Virus record (IMG/VR): IMGVR_UViG_3300043449_000754
Coordinates: 1-33,070 of that record
Length of the DNA stretch: 33,070 nt
DNA from: a virus
Strand: one strand, 5' to 3'
The notes beneath the pieces are model-generated. The model had not been told where the DNA came from and did no database searches. It saw only the letters and a program-made list of their open reading frames with translations. The position numbers and the translations under genes were made by a program. Each line of letters starts with the position of its first letter. Within the stretch, counting starts at the first letter, position 1. Of the stretch, positions 1 through 4,550 are shown piece by piece.

Positions 1-223
1 ATTTGGTTATTATTTCTATTCCGTACTCCATTGCTCTCATCTCGTCTATGTCGCCATCCTTGGTCAGTATGCCTGTCTCGATTAGTCGAGATGCCATCCT
101 ACCATAGTGTCCCTGTAGAGACCACGCCATTTCGTTCTTTATTAGTTCTGAGAACAGGTACACCATACCTGCTCCGTCTAGCATACCTTCCTCGTATGCC
201 ATCATTTTATCAATCATGTCCAT
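1..223 (-). CDS. Small phage protein with WSLQGHYGR motif (partial, C-terminus off window)
   Basis: This is an open minus-strand frame starting at ATG 223-221 that runs off the left edge. About 74 residues are visible, beginning MDMIDKMMAYEEGMLDG and containing a FSELIKNEMAWSLQGHYGRMA core. I recognise that core (hydrophobic helix, then W-LQGHYGR, then a helix ending IETG) as a small conserved phage protein family that I associate from memory with DUF7417; its function is unknown. It lies 5 bp downstream of the 229-504 gene on the same strand, so it belongs to the same leftward operon. The leader is A/T-rich with no Shine-Dalgarno sequence. Confidence is high that it is a gene and moderate for the family. 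Confidence 0.8.
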   Translation of the reverse strand, partial: MDMIDKMMAYEEGMLDGAGMVYLFSELIKNEMAWSLQGHYGRMASRLIETGILTKDGDIDEMRAMEYGIEIITK

Positions 224-228
224 CGTTA

Positions 229-504
229 TTAGTTATTAAATTCGTTATCATCAATGTGGATGCTCCCATCCTCATCGTACCACTCGTCCTCATCTACCTC
301 CTCCCACTCGGTGTAGTAGTACTCGTCTTCGTTGTATGCCTCGTTTAGTATGAACTCGTCAGATAGACTTTCCATACCACCACGACTTCTTAGCCAACTG
401 ATTAGGTGTTCTACCTCAGAGAAGTATAGCTCTCCGTCACCTACCACGTATCCTTCGTTCATGCCACGTCCCGTAGCATCGCAACGTCTTGCAAATTTCT
501 CCAT
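229..504 (-). CDS. Conserved small acidic phage protein (FARRCDATGxGMNEG)
   Basis: A 91-residue protein. The N-terminus has the pattern FARRCDATGRGMNEGYVVGDG, and the C-terminal half is extremely acidic and Tyr-rich (EDEYYYTEWEEVDEDEWYDEDG). I recall the FARRCD-TG-GMNEG start from conserved hypothetical proteins of crAss-like and other Bacteroidota phages; no function is known to me. The single Cys beside Arg residues could be part of a metal or nucleic-acid site, but this is only a guess. The acidic tail could mimic nucleic acid. It sits 3 bp downstream of the 508-732 gene in the leftward early cluster. The start is preceded by AAACC directly before ATG, a spacing seen at several genes in this cluster. 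Confidence 0.85.
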   Translation of the reverse strand: MEKFARRCDATGRGMNEGYVVGDGELYFSEVEHLISWLRSRGGMESLSDEFILNEAYNEDEYYYTEWEEVDEDEWYDEDGSIHIDDNEFNN

Positions 505-507
505 GGT

Positions 508-732
508 TTAAAGGTTAATTTCTTGTATGTATACTCTCTCTAGTCCATTGTCATGTAGAACATAATAGTCATCTGATGTGTCATTGTATGTCTCATCTAT
601 TGTCTTGTATTCTTGTATGTTTTTCTTGAGGAATACCAATAGTTTAAACGCCTCATCGAATGAGTTAAAGTAGTAGTGCTCGTTGTAGTCTAAGCAATCG
701 AACACATGGTGCACTGCAAATAGTGTTTTCAT
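508..732 (-). CDS. Hypothetical early protein, 74 aa
   Basis: I do not recognise this family. The protein is 74 residues, rich in aromatic and acidic residues (HYYFNSFDEAFKLLVFLKKN, then an acidic stretch with DDYYVLHDNG). It is likely a small soluble alpha/beta fold. It is spaced 2 bp from the upstream 735-1085 gene and 3 bp from the downstream 229-504 gene, so it is clearly part of the same leftward operon. The ATG is preceded by AAGTAACC, again with no Shine-Dalgarno sequence. Gene reality is supported by the tight packing and by the absence of any competing plus-strand frame of comparable length. Confidence 0.75.
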   Translation of the reverse strand: MKTLFAVHHVFDCLDYNEHYYFNSFDEAFKLLVFLKKNIQEYKTIDETYNDTSDDYYVLHDNGLERVYIQEINL

Positions 733-734
733 GG

Positions 735-1085
735 TTACTTAAATTTAGATTGATATTGTTTTTCTGATATAGCTGTGTAGTCATTTGTATCGAACGGATT
801 TTTGACCACGTTTCTGAACACCTTGCCATTCGGCATCTCGTATTCGATGACGTATCCGTACTTATCTGAGTAGTTGACAAATTGCCCGTCTCTATACGCT
901 TGATTTCTCCACACCTTTACACTCTTGTTTTTCAAGAGTATTTGTACCTCTCTGATGATGAAGTCTACTAGTATTTTCTCGTCCTCTCCCTCATACTCTA
1001 AGGTCACTATTCTACCACGTATCTCGTGTACCTTGTGGTCACGTCCCTTCATGTCTCGGTGGTTAACATTTACTATTGCTCTCAT
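735..1085 (-). CDS. Hypothetical early protein, 116 aa
   Basis: Unrecognised 116-residue basic protein starting MRAIVNVNHRDMKGRDHK. It alternates beta-strand-like segments (RGRIVTLEYEGEDEKILVDF, YGYVIEYEMPNGKVFRN), which suggests a small beta-barrel such as an SH3- or OB-like fold; that fold is inference only. It lies between the 40-aa gene at 1091-1213 (5 bp gap) and the 508-732 gene (2 bp gap). The leader reads CTAGAAACC before ATG. No signal peptide or membrane segment is visible. Confidence 0.75.
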   Translation of the reverse strand: MRAIVNVNHRDMKGRDHKVHEIRGRIVTLEYEGEDEKILVDFIIREVQILLKNKSVKVWRNQAYRDGQFVNYSDKYGYVIEYEMPNGKVFRNVVKNPFDTNDYTAISEKQYQSKFK

Positions 1086-1090
1086 GGTTT

Positions 1091-1213
1091 CTAGATTTGA
1101 TTTATTGATACTACGTCATATCCCTCGTATGACATTAAACTCATTACCTTGCCCTCGTTCCACGCCTGTACGTAGAACACGCCCTGTTTTGTGATTACCT
1201 TGTACTTGTTCAT
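1091..1213 (-). CDS. Hypothetical microprotein, 40 aa
   Basis: A short minus-strand frame from ATG 1213-1211 to TAG 1093-1091, encoding MNKYKVITKQGVFYVQAWNE and a further 20 residues. It fills the gap between two neighbouring genes exactly: 2 bp after the stop of 1216-1470 and 5 bp before the start of 735-1085. Codon choice matches the neighbours. The sequence looks like a two- or three-strand beta sheet (YKVITKQGVFYV). Function is unknown. The exact fit into the operon is the main evidence. Confidence 0.65.
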   Translation of the reverse strand: MNKYKVITKQGVFYVQAWNEGKVMSLMSYEGYDVVSINQI

Positions 1214-1215
1214 GC

Positions 1216-1470
1216 TTAGCAGTTATAATAGTTATACTCAAATAGTTTTCTAATCTCTCTTCCGTAGGCAGTATCGAAACCATAGCTAGTTGCCATTGGT
1301 ATCGTTCCCCTTCGCTCAATTATGTAGAAGAACAAGTCTTTTTTATCTAGCTTGTACTTGTTTGCTGTTCTTATTAAGGCACTATGCATCCTGTAGGTGT
1401 CGTGTCTCATTGGTCCGTAATTGCTAGTTATGTAGTCAATTATAAATTTCTTACTTATTGTGTTTCTCAT
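1216..1470 (-). CDS. Hypothetical early protein, 84 aa, basic and Tyr-rich
   Basis: Unrecognised 84-residue basic protein (MRNTISKKFIIDYITSNYG) with many Tyr and Arg residues and two probable helices around ALIRTANKYKLDKKDLFFYI. The helix content and charge would suit a small nucleic-acid-binding protein, but no known motif is evident. Its start overlaps the stop of the upstream 1467-1841 gene by 4 bp (ATGA type), indicating translational coupling. The next gene begins 2 bp after its stop. Confidence 0.75.
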   Translation of the reverse strand: MRNTISKKFIIDYITSNYGPMRHDTYRMHSALIRTANKYKLDKKDLFFYIIERRGTIPMATSYGFDTAYGREIRKLFEYNYYNC

Positions 1471-1841
1471 GGTGTAAAGATTTTACGTTCTACAATGTGC
1501 ATCTCTGCGAATTCTTGCTTGTCAACGTTGTTGCCGTTGTTGTCTATCCAATGTGGCATCAAACGTGGATTGTACGCTACCTGTCCTCTCATCCAAAGGT
1601 TCTCGGTGGGATACAGGACAACGTCCTCAGCCATAATCCATGCGCAAACAGTTTTGTTAGCGCCATCGTTGATTTTCTTGGCGGTAGAAGGATGATTGTG
1701 AAGTTTCCCATTCACGATTAGTGCTTGGAAGTTAGATGGCTCGAAGAACCACACGTTCTTAGTGGTCACGTCCTCTACTCTCCACTTCATGTAGTTCTCA
1801 CCTTGTCCAAGGTGGAATCTGATTTTAAAGTTACGTTTCAT
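1467..1841 (-). CDS. Conserved hypothetical phage protein (STAxKINxGANKTVCAW)
   Basis: A 124-residue protein starting MKRNFKIRFHLGQGENYMKW. The segment LHNHPSTAKKINDGANKTVC followed by AW matches a conserved hypothetical protein I recall from many crAss-like and related Bacteroidota phages; no function has been assigned to my knowledge. A longer frame with a TTG start at 1850 exists, but I prefer the ATG at 1841-1839. The stop of the upstream 49-aa gene (TAA at 1845-1843) lies one base before this ATG, which makes the TTG start an overlap with no advantage. It overlaps the following 1216-1470 gene by 4 bp. Confidence 0.82.
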   Translation of the reverse strand: MKRNFKIRFHLGQGENYMKWRVEDVTTKNVWFFEPSNFQALIVNGKLHNHPSTAKKINDGANKTVCAWIMAEDVVLYPTENLWMRGQVAYNPRLMPHWIDNNGNNVDKQEFAEMHIVERKIFTP

Positions 1842-1842
1842 G

Positions 1843-1992
1843 TTAGTCAATTTTAAATACGTCCATAATCTTTACTCCTTTCTTGTTCATCAGAGCCCAC
1901 CAATTGTTGAAGTGGTTCTCGTCATTAAACGTCTTCCTGTACGAGCGCATCCCTCCGTAGAATGTCAGCTCTATGATGTCATAGGTTACCAT
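1843..1992 (-). CDS. Hypothetical microprotein, 49 aa (ENHFNNWW motif)
   Basis: A minus-strand frame from ATG 1992-1990 to TAA 1845-1843, coding for 49 residues that include RKTFNDENHFNNWWALMNKK followed by GVKIMDV. The pattern ENHF-NW---M--KG-K is one I recall from small phage proteins of unknown function, so this is a real gene and not a gap. It overlaps the end of the 1979-2215 gene by 14 bp in another frame and is followed after one base by the ATG of 1467-1841. No Shine-Dalgarno sequence is visible, because the start lies within the upstream gene. Confidence 0.75.
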   Translation of the reverse strand: MVTYDIIELTFYGGMRSYRKTFNDENHFNNWWALMNKKGVKIMDVFKID

Positions 1993-2215
1993 CGAACATT
2001 GATTTTTTGAATCTGATTAAGTGACCATCTTCGTAGTTTAACAATTCGTCTACCTTATTTCGATCGACTTCGATTTTACCCAACATCGGATGGTTTATCT
2101 CGTTGATACCCTTAAAGTGTTTTACCTGTAACAACTGCTCTCTGATTGTCAATCGTCTGATTACCCCGTCTACTTGTCTGAAGCCTACGTTGTCGTTGAT
2201 TTTTCCGTATTTCAT
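1979..2215 (-). CDS. Hypothetical early protein, 78 aa
   Basis: Unrecognised 78-residue basic protein beginning MKYGKINDNVGFRQVDG, with a helix-like RRLTIREQLLQVKHF and a C-terminal LLNYEDGHLIRFKKSMF. It follows one of the three conspicuous conserved leaders of the cluster (CTAACCAATAAA, then an A-rich stretch, then AAACC and ATG). Its last 14 bases overlap the start of the 49-aa gene. Confidence 0.72.
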   Translation of the reverse strand: MKYGKINDNVGFRQVDGVIRRLTIREQLLQVKHFKGINEINHPMLGKIEVDRNKVDELLNYEDGHLIRFKKSMFDGNL

Positions 2216-2240
2216 GGTTTATTTGTTTTATTGGTTAGTT
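2216..2240 (-). promoter_or_regulatory. Conserved early-gene leader, copy 3
   Basis: On the minus strand, CTAACCAATAAAACAAATAA precedes ACC and the ATG of the 78-residue protein. It matches copies 1 and 2 except for one or two bases in the spacer. Confidence 0.5.
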
Positions 2241-2450
2241 AAATTCGTTAATATGATTCTCTATGACATACTTACAATCAGACAATGTGATGTAGTGTTC
2301 ACAATATTCGTAGTGACCTAATATCCCATCTACATTTGATTCAATAAATAGTGACATCATCCATTGCCCGTCTTCGCCTTTCTCACACATGAATAACTTG
2401 CCTTGATGCTCTATTTTATATATCCCTGTATTGATTCTATTCACTTTCAT
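2235..2450 (-). CDS. Hypothetical early protein, 71 aa
   Basis: A 71-residue protein starting MKVNRINTGIYKIEHQGKLF. It looks like a beta-rich fold with three Cys residues (FMCEKGEDGQW, YEYCEHY, SDCKY). A longer frame opens with TTG at 2477, but the ATG at 2450-2448 has a good Shine-Dalgarno-like AGGAAG five bases upstream, so I choose the shorter form; the TTG form would also overlap the 2470-2853 gene. Function is unknown. Unlike most genes in the cluster, this one has a recognisable purine-rich ribosome-binding site. Confidence 0.72.
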   Translation of the reverse strand: MKVNRINTGIYKIEHQGKLFMCEKGEDGQWMMSLFIESNVDGILGHYEYCEHYITLSDCKYVIENHINEFN

Positions 2451-2469
2451 GGCTTCCTGTTTTAAGTTT

Positions 2470-2853
2470 TTATCCAAATATCACCTCTCGGTAGAAAACG
2501 GTTTGTAGTACTACATCAGCCGTAACTCCATCACCATTTTCGTTTATCGCATCTAACAGGTGACGTGCATCCGTCTCCTGTACACGTGCATGTACATCAT
2601 GTAGGGTTATAACCGATGGCTCTAGTCCGTTCTCCTCGTCTACTAATGTTAGCATACCTCCACCCCTTAGTATTTCCATCCACACGTCCTCTAGGCATGG
2701 GCTCTCGCCTTTCTTTATTAGTCGTTTCTTAGCCTTGTCGTATTCCTTGTCATCGTCCTCTATCTGTAGTCCGTAGTACGCAATCTGATGTCCGTTGCAG
2801 AGTGAATCGTAAAAAATTTGCTCTGACTCTTGTGCTGTTAATAAGATTTTCAT
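2470..2853 (-). CDS. Conserved hypothetical phage protein (TAQESEQIFYDxLCNG)
   Basis: A 127-residue acidic protein starting MKILLTAQESEQIFYDSLCN. Features include LEDVWMEILRGGGMLTLVDEE, SVITLHDVHARVQ, and the C-terminal VVLQTVFYREVIFG. I recall this whole pattern (TAQESEQIFYD at the start, TLTLVD, TLxDVHxRVQ, ADVxxQTVFFxEVIFG at the end) as a very widespread conserved hypothetical protein of crAss-like phages and of Bacteroidota metagenomic phages; its function is unknown. The ATG is preceded by AGGAGTC, a rare clear Shine-Dalgarno match here, suggesting strong expression. Confidence 0.88.
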   Translation of the reverse strand: MKILLTAQESEQIFYDSLCNGHQIAYYGLQIEDDDKEYDKAKKRLIKKGESPCLEDVWMEILRGGGMLTLVDEENGLEPSVITLHDVHARVQETDARHLLDAINENGDGVTADVVLQTVFYREVIFG

Positions 2854-2876
2854 GACTCCTATGTTTTATGGTTAAG

Positions 2877-2898
2877 ACGGCAACCTTGTGAGTGCCGT
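2877..2898. other. Intergenic hairpin between two early genes
   Basis: ACGGCA (2877-2882) and TGCCGT (2893-2898) form a perfect 6-bp inverted repeat with a 10-base loop, in the 76-bp gap between the 2930-3052 and 2470-2853 genes. No T-run follows on the minus strand, so it is not a classical terminator. It may be an mRNA-processing or stabilising hairpin separating the two distal early cistrons. The sequence evidence is only the inverted repeat. Confidence 0.45.
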
Positions 2899-2929
2899 TT
2901 CGATTATTCAAATCTCATCAGTTAACCTG

Positions 2930-3052
2930 TTAGATGTACATCGGGCTTATGCTGTTGGTCACAAGCTTGTACGCGATGAAGATTATGCCATACGCTAACA
3001 TGCCGAACATTAGTCCTAGATACACCTTGGTTATTACATCAATTGCTTTCAT
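2930..3052 (-). CDS. Single-pass membrane microprotein, 40 aa
   Basis: A frame from ATG 3052-3050 to TAA 2932-2930, 40 residues. The core YLGLMFGMLAYGIIFIAYKL is a clear transmembrane helix flanked by Lys residues on both sides. No signal-peptidase site is obvious. It follows the conserved leader (GTAACCAATAAA, then CCC and AAATATC, then ATG). Small membrane proteins of this kind in early phage operons often act on the host envelope or in superinfection exclusion, but nothing here shows which. I do not recognise the family. Confidence 0.65.
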   Translation of the reverse strand: MKAIDVITKVYLGLMFGMLAYGIIFIAYKLVTNSISPMYI

Positions 3053-3073
3053 GATATTTGGGTTTATTGGTTA
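3053..3073 (-). promoter_or_regulatory. Conserved early-gene leader, copy 2
   Basis: On the minus strand, GTAACCAATAAACCCAAATA precedes the ATG of the 40-residue membrane microprotein. It shares TAACCAATAAA and the AAATA tail with copies 1 and 3. Confidence 0.5.
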
Positions 3074-3082
3074 CTTAATTTA

Positions 3083-3193
3083 TTAACGATGTGTGAACGG
3101 GATACGTACCTTTTGCTCACGTACTAATACTCCGTTTTGAAAGAATCCCCATACCTCAAAGATTCCCTCGATTCTAATTACTCTCGCTTCCAT
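3083..3193 (-). CDS. Hypothetical microprotein, 36 aa
   Basis: A frame from ATG 3193-3191 to TAA 3085-3083, encoding MEARVIRIEGIFEVWGFFQN and 16 more residues. It looks like a beta-hairpin followed by a basic tail. It follows the conserved leader CTAACCAATAAACAAATAAC directly before the start codon, the same arrangement as at 2215 and 3052, which is the main support for it being translated. Function is unknown. Confidence 0.6.
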   Translation of the reverse strand: MEARVIRIEGIFEVWGFFQNGVLVREQKVRIPFTHR

Positions 3194-3214
3194 GGTTATT
3201 TGTTTATTGGTTAG
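3194..3214 (-). promoter_or_regulatory. Conserved early-gene leader, copy 1
   Basis: Read on the minus strand, CTAACCAATAAA is followed by a short A-rich spacer and an AAATAnC tail ending at the ATG. The same block recurs at 3053-3073 and 2216-2240. It probably acts as a translation-initiation enhancer of the A-rich, Shine-Dalgarno-free type used in Bacteroidota, or as a binding site for an early regulator. Identity of role is inference. Confidence 0.5.
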
Positions 3215-3215
3215 T

Positions 3216-3261
3216 GGTGCAGTAGGTATCGCTCCTATTAATTAGTCTCTCTAACTGCACC
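3216..3261. other. 46-bp perfect three-way-junction (mini-cloverleaf) element
   Basis: On the plus strand: GGTGCAG (3216-3222) pairs with CTGCACC (3255-3261). Inside are hairpin TAGG/CCTA (3223-3226, 3234-3237, 7-base loop TATCGCT), linker TTAA (3238-3241), and hairpin TTAG/CTAA (3242-3245, 3251-3254, 5-base loop TCTCT). Every stem base is paired and only the linker and loops are free. The element can fold from either strand. It lies in the transcribed leader just upstream of the 36-aa early gene. It is too short for a tRNA. It could be a structured RNA, an mRNA-processing site or a DNA cruciform; the role is unknown. Confidence 0.6.
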
Positions 3262-3275
3262 TAGTATAACGTTTT

Positions 3276-3322
3276 GAACTTGCACCTCGCTTATATAGGT
3301 AGAATCGAACTACCACAAGTTC
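3276..3322. other. 47-bp folded element with 7-bp closing stem and T-arm-like hairpin
   Basis: GAACTTG (3276-3282) pairs with CAAGTTC (3316-3322). Inside is a 5-bp hairpin GGTAG/CTACC (3298-3302, 3310-3314) whose loop, read on the minus strand, is TTCGATT, a perfect tRNA T-loop signature. A competing pairing ACCT/AGGT (3284-3287, 3297-3300) is also possible. It is 14 bp from the 3216-3261 element, has nearly the same size, and shares TGCACCT with it. No matching acceptor stem for a real tRNA is present. It overlaps the last base of the stop codon of the 49-aa frame upstream. Confidence 0.5.
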
Positions 3323-3471
3323 TAGGTTTTTGATAGCCACGTGAAACTGCTATCTCTCTTCTTTATCCCTATGCTATGCATGGTGTTGACATCAGCCACC
3401 CGAGTAGTGTACTGATTGCCGTTGCTTTTGGGAGTCCTTATACTTACCCCGTACAACCCTAGGTCTGACAT
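3322..3471 (-). CDS. Hypothetical microprotein, 49 aa
   Basis: A frame from ATG 3471-3469 to TAG 3324-3322, encoding MSDLGLYGVSIRTPKSNGNQ and 29 further residues ending FTWLSKT. Composition is protein-like (no stop-codon-neighbour bias, mixed polar and hydrophobic), and the leader ends in ACAATAAACATTAACGGGGT, which partly resembles the conserved early leader. It would be the first gene of the leftward operon. No homology is recognised. Because the same stretch contains hairpins (for example GATAGC/GCTATC at 3332-3354), coding status remains uncertain. Confidence 0.45.
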   Translation of the reverse strand: MSDLGLYGVSIRTPKSNGNQYTTRVADVNTMHSIGIKKRDSSFTWLSKT

Positions 3472-3739
3472 ACCCCGTTAATGTTTATTGTCTTACCGAT
3501 TTTGATATACGCATGTAGATGCCTTGACTAGATTAGGTAGATGCCTTATTACTACCGACAACGCAACCTCTTACAGCGAGGGATATTACGCGACTTACGT
3601 GCCTAGATTACTCTACGTGTGTGTATACCAATATGTCAAAGAACTTTAGAGGTTGTGGTGATGTTCATCAGCGTCTCTGATACAAATAACGGAAGTCTAT
3701 CTCGAAATGATACAATTTTTTTTCAGTTAGATTGAAAAA
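3472..3739. other. Leader region of the leftward operon, no gene seen
   Basis: No convincing reading frame exists on either strand. It holds an 11-bp direct repeat GTAGATGCCTT (3515-3525 and 3537-3547), short hairpins (GGTAG/CTACC 3536-3556; CCTC/GAGG 3567-3581; TGATG/CATCA 3659-3670) and, just before the iterons, a T-run. It is most likely the untranslated leader and promoter zone of the leftward genes. I could not fix a convincing minus-strand TAnnTTTG box. Confidence 0.4.
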
Positions 3740-3740
3740 T

Positions 3741-3812
3741 ACGTAGAACTACGTAGAAGAGCCTACGTATAACTACGTAGTGCCAACTAAGTAGAACTAC
3801 GTAGATGACGGG
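3741..3812. repeat. Three tandem 24-bp iterons (ACGTAGAACTACGTAG)
   Basis: Three units begin at 3741, 3765 and 3789, exactly 24 bp apart. The first 16 bases of each are ACGTAGAACTACGTAG with one or two changes per copy; the last 8 bases vary. Each unit contains the palindrome CTACGTAG or a near copy, so each could bind a dimer. They sit at the divergence point of the leftward early and rightward late genes. Tandem iterons with internal symmetry are typical of replication-initiator sites or multi-site operators. The role is inference, but the repeat itself is directly visible. Confidence 0.8.
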
Positions 3813-3951
3813 TTTGGGATACGGGTTAAAATCGCTGAAACGTAAGCTAGACAAGGCTTTAAGAGAATTACATAAGATGGGTGTAAAAAATGTATGGGAA
3901 TTCACATGGTTAACAGGTCTTGCCCTCCCTGTATGGACGCATAACAGGTAG
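3805..3951 (+). CDS. Possible microprotein in the control region, 48 aa
   Basis: A frame from ATG 3805 to TAG 3951, encoding MTGLGYGLKSLKRKLDKALR, then a further amphipathic stretch ending WTHNR. Residues 8-27 would form a basic amphipathic helix, and the sequence reads like a small DNA- or membrane-associated protein. The start lies inside the third iteron, so a repeat-binding protein could control it. There is no Shine-Dalgarno sequence or promoter box that I trust. It is the only protein-like frame in the control region; I give it low to moderate weight. Confidence 0.35.
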   Translation: MTGLGYGLKSLKRKLDKALRELHKMGVKNVWEFTWLTGLALPVWTHNR

Positions 3952-4040
3952 GCCAAACGACAGGGCGAATGGATGGCCGAGCCAACAGCAAGTGTTAACG
4001 AATGTTAATTCTATTTAACATAATGGAAGTTATCAATCAA

Positions 4041-4088
4041 CAGGCAGGCCGACAGGCAGACAGGTCGGTTGGTTGTTCGGTTGGTTGG
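4041..4088. repeat. Four 12-bp repeat units in two families
   Basis: Units at 4041-4052 and 4053-4064 share CAGGCAG; units at 4065-4076 and 4077-4088 are TCGGTTGGTTG plus one variable base. The 12-bp register is kept across both families. Confidence 0.6.
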
Positions 4089-4195
4089 CAGTGCTACCTA
4101 CCTACCCTAAAATATGTATACATACATATCAATCGTTCGGTCGGCCGTCAGATAGGCTGACCATGAAAAGCTAGAAATTCCGACCATAATTTCTG

Positions 4196-4219
4196 AAATC
4201 AGACCCCCCCCTCTGATTT
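4196..4219. other. Hairpin with 8-bp stem and C8 loop
   Basis: AAATCAGA (4196-4203) and TCTGATTT (4212-4219) are perfect inverted repeats around eight C residues (4204-4211). Just upstream, TCTGA (4192-4196) can pair instead with TCAGA (4199-4203), so two folds compete. No T-run follows on either strand, so it is unlikely to be a terminator. The homopolymer loop is prone to slippage and on the other strand is G8. Confidence 0.6.
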
Positions 4220-4279
4220 AAAAACCGTTTTCCTTTCCGACCGAGCTGCGTAGAATCTGGTTCTTACCCAAATATTCCG

Positions 4280-4287
4280 TATATTTG
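4280..4287 (+). promoter_or_regulatory. Bacteroidota-type -7 box (TATATTTG)
   Basis: TATATTTG matches the TAnnTTTG box of the Bacteroidota primary sigma factor and lies 13 bp before the ATG at 4301. A -33 TTTG is not clear. It is the likely promoter of the 4301-6124 unit. Confidence 0.55.
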
Positions 4288-4300
4288 ACAAAAAAAAGGT

Positions 4301-4432
4301 ATGGCCAAATCTAGGAAGGAGTATCCAAAACCAAAGAGCAGAAGATCGATCAAGCGAGTCGACAATATGATAAAAATAAATGATAAAAAAATCGCTAAAT
4401 TTGTAGAAGAATATGCTACTAGAAATTCATAA
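4301..4432 (+). CDS. Basic microprotein, 43 aa
   Basis: ATG 4301 to TAA 4432, encoding MAKSRKEYPKPKSRRSIKRV and a C-terminal helix (KKIAKFVEEYATRNS). The N-terminal 20 residues are very basic with two YPKPKS-like turns, fitting nucleic-acid or capsid-interior binding. It is preceded by A7GGT and a TATATTTG box, and overlaps the next frame by 20 bp. No known family is recognised, though Lys/Arg-rich microproteins of this kind are common between structural genes in crAss-like phages. Confidence 0.65.
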   Translation: MAKSRKEYPKPKSRRSIKRVDNMIKINDKKIAKFVEEYATRNS

Positions 4433-4550
4433 TACTATACCTGTCGGACTGAATCTTGGTTTCGAGATTTACAGCAAAGATGACGAGTATGATCACCATG
4501 AGGTACATATTAATTTATTAATTATAAAACTTGTTTTCAAATGGCAATGA
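4413..4550 (+). CDS. Small beta-strand protein, 45 aa
   Basis: ATG 4413 to TGA 4550, beginning MLLEIHNTIPVGLNLGFEIY. It alternates hydrophobic strands with an acidic-His turn (SKDDEYDHHEV) and ends in INLLIIKLVFKWQ. It overlaps the upstream basic microprotein by 20 bp and the 527-aa gene by 10 bp, so three frames are chained by overlap, a good sign of translational coupling. The 50-aa protein at 13873-14025 has a comparable strand-turn-strand layout. Function is unknown. Confidence 0.65.
   Translation: MLLEIHNTIPVGLNLGFEIYSKDDEYDHHEVHINLLIIKLVFKWQ

Larger units (their letters stand above)
3952..4279. other. Non-coding control region (candidate origin)
   Basis: No gene is visible. From 4041 there are four 12-bp units, two of CAGGCAG type (4041-4064) and two of CGGTTGGTTG type (4065-4088). 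Next come an AT-rich 12-bp palindrome TATGTATACATA (4113-4124) and a hairpin with a C8 loop (4196-4219). Strand composition switches abruptly along the stretch. Together with the iterons upstream this looks like a replication origin or a packaging/regulatory region. Confidence 0.5.

Noticed and set aside
1-2500. Plus-strand frames in the left cluster (for example 31-348, 925-1194, 1384-1721)
   Set aside because: They lie opposite tightly packed, family-recognisable minus-strand genes and have hydrophobic, pattern-free translations.
2877-2898. Terminator between early genes
   Set aside because: The hairpin is clear but has no T-run on the transcribed strand and the downstream gene has no separate promoter box. 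It is kept only as a hairpin.
3276-3400. A tRNA gene on the minus strand around the TTCGATT loop
   Set aside because: No 7-bp acceptor partner for TATATAA, no D-arm with GG and no 5-bp anticodon stem at the right distances. Only the T-arm is convincing.
3723-3956. A 77-codon minus-strand frame across the iterons
   Set aside because: Its residues are dictated by the CTACGTAG repeats (YVV-type repeats) and it has no leader. The plus-strand 48-aa frame in the same DNA looks more protein-like.
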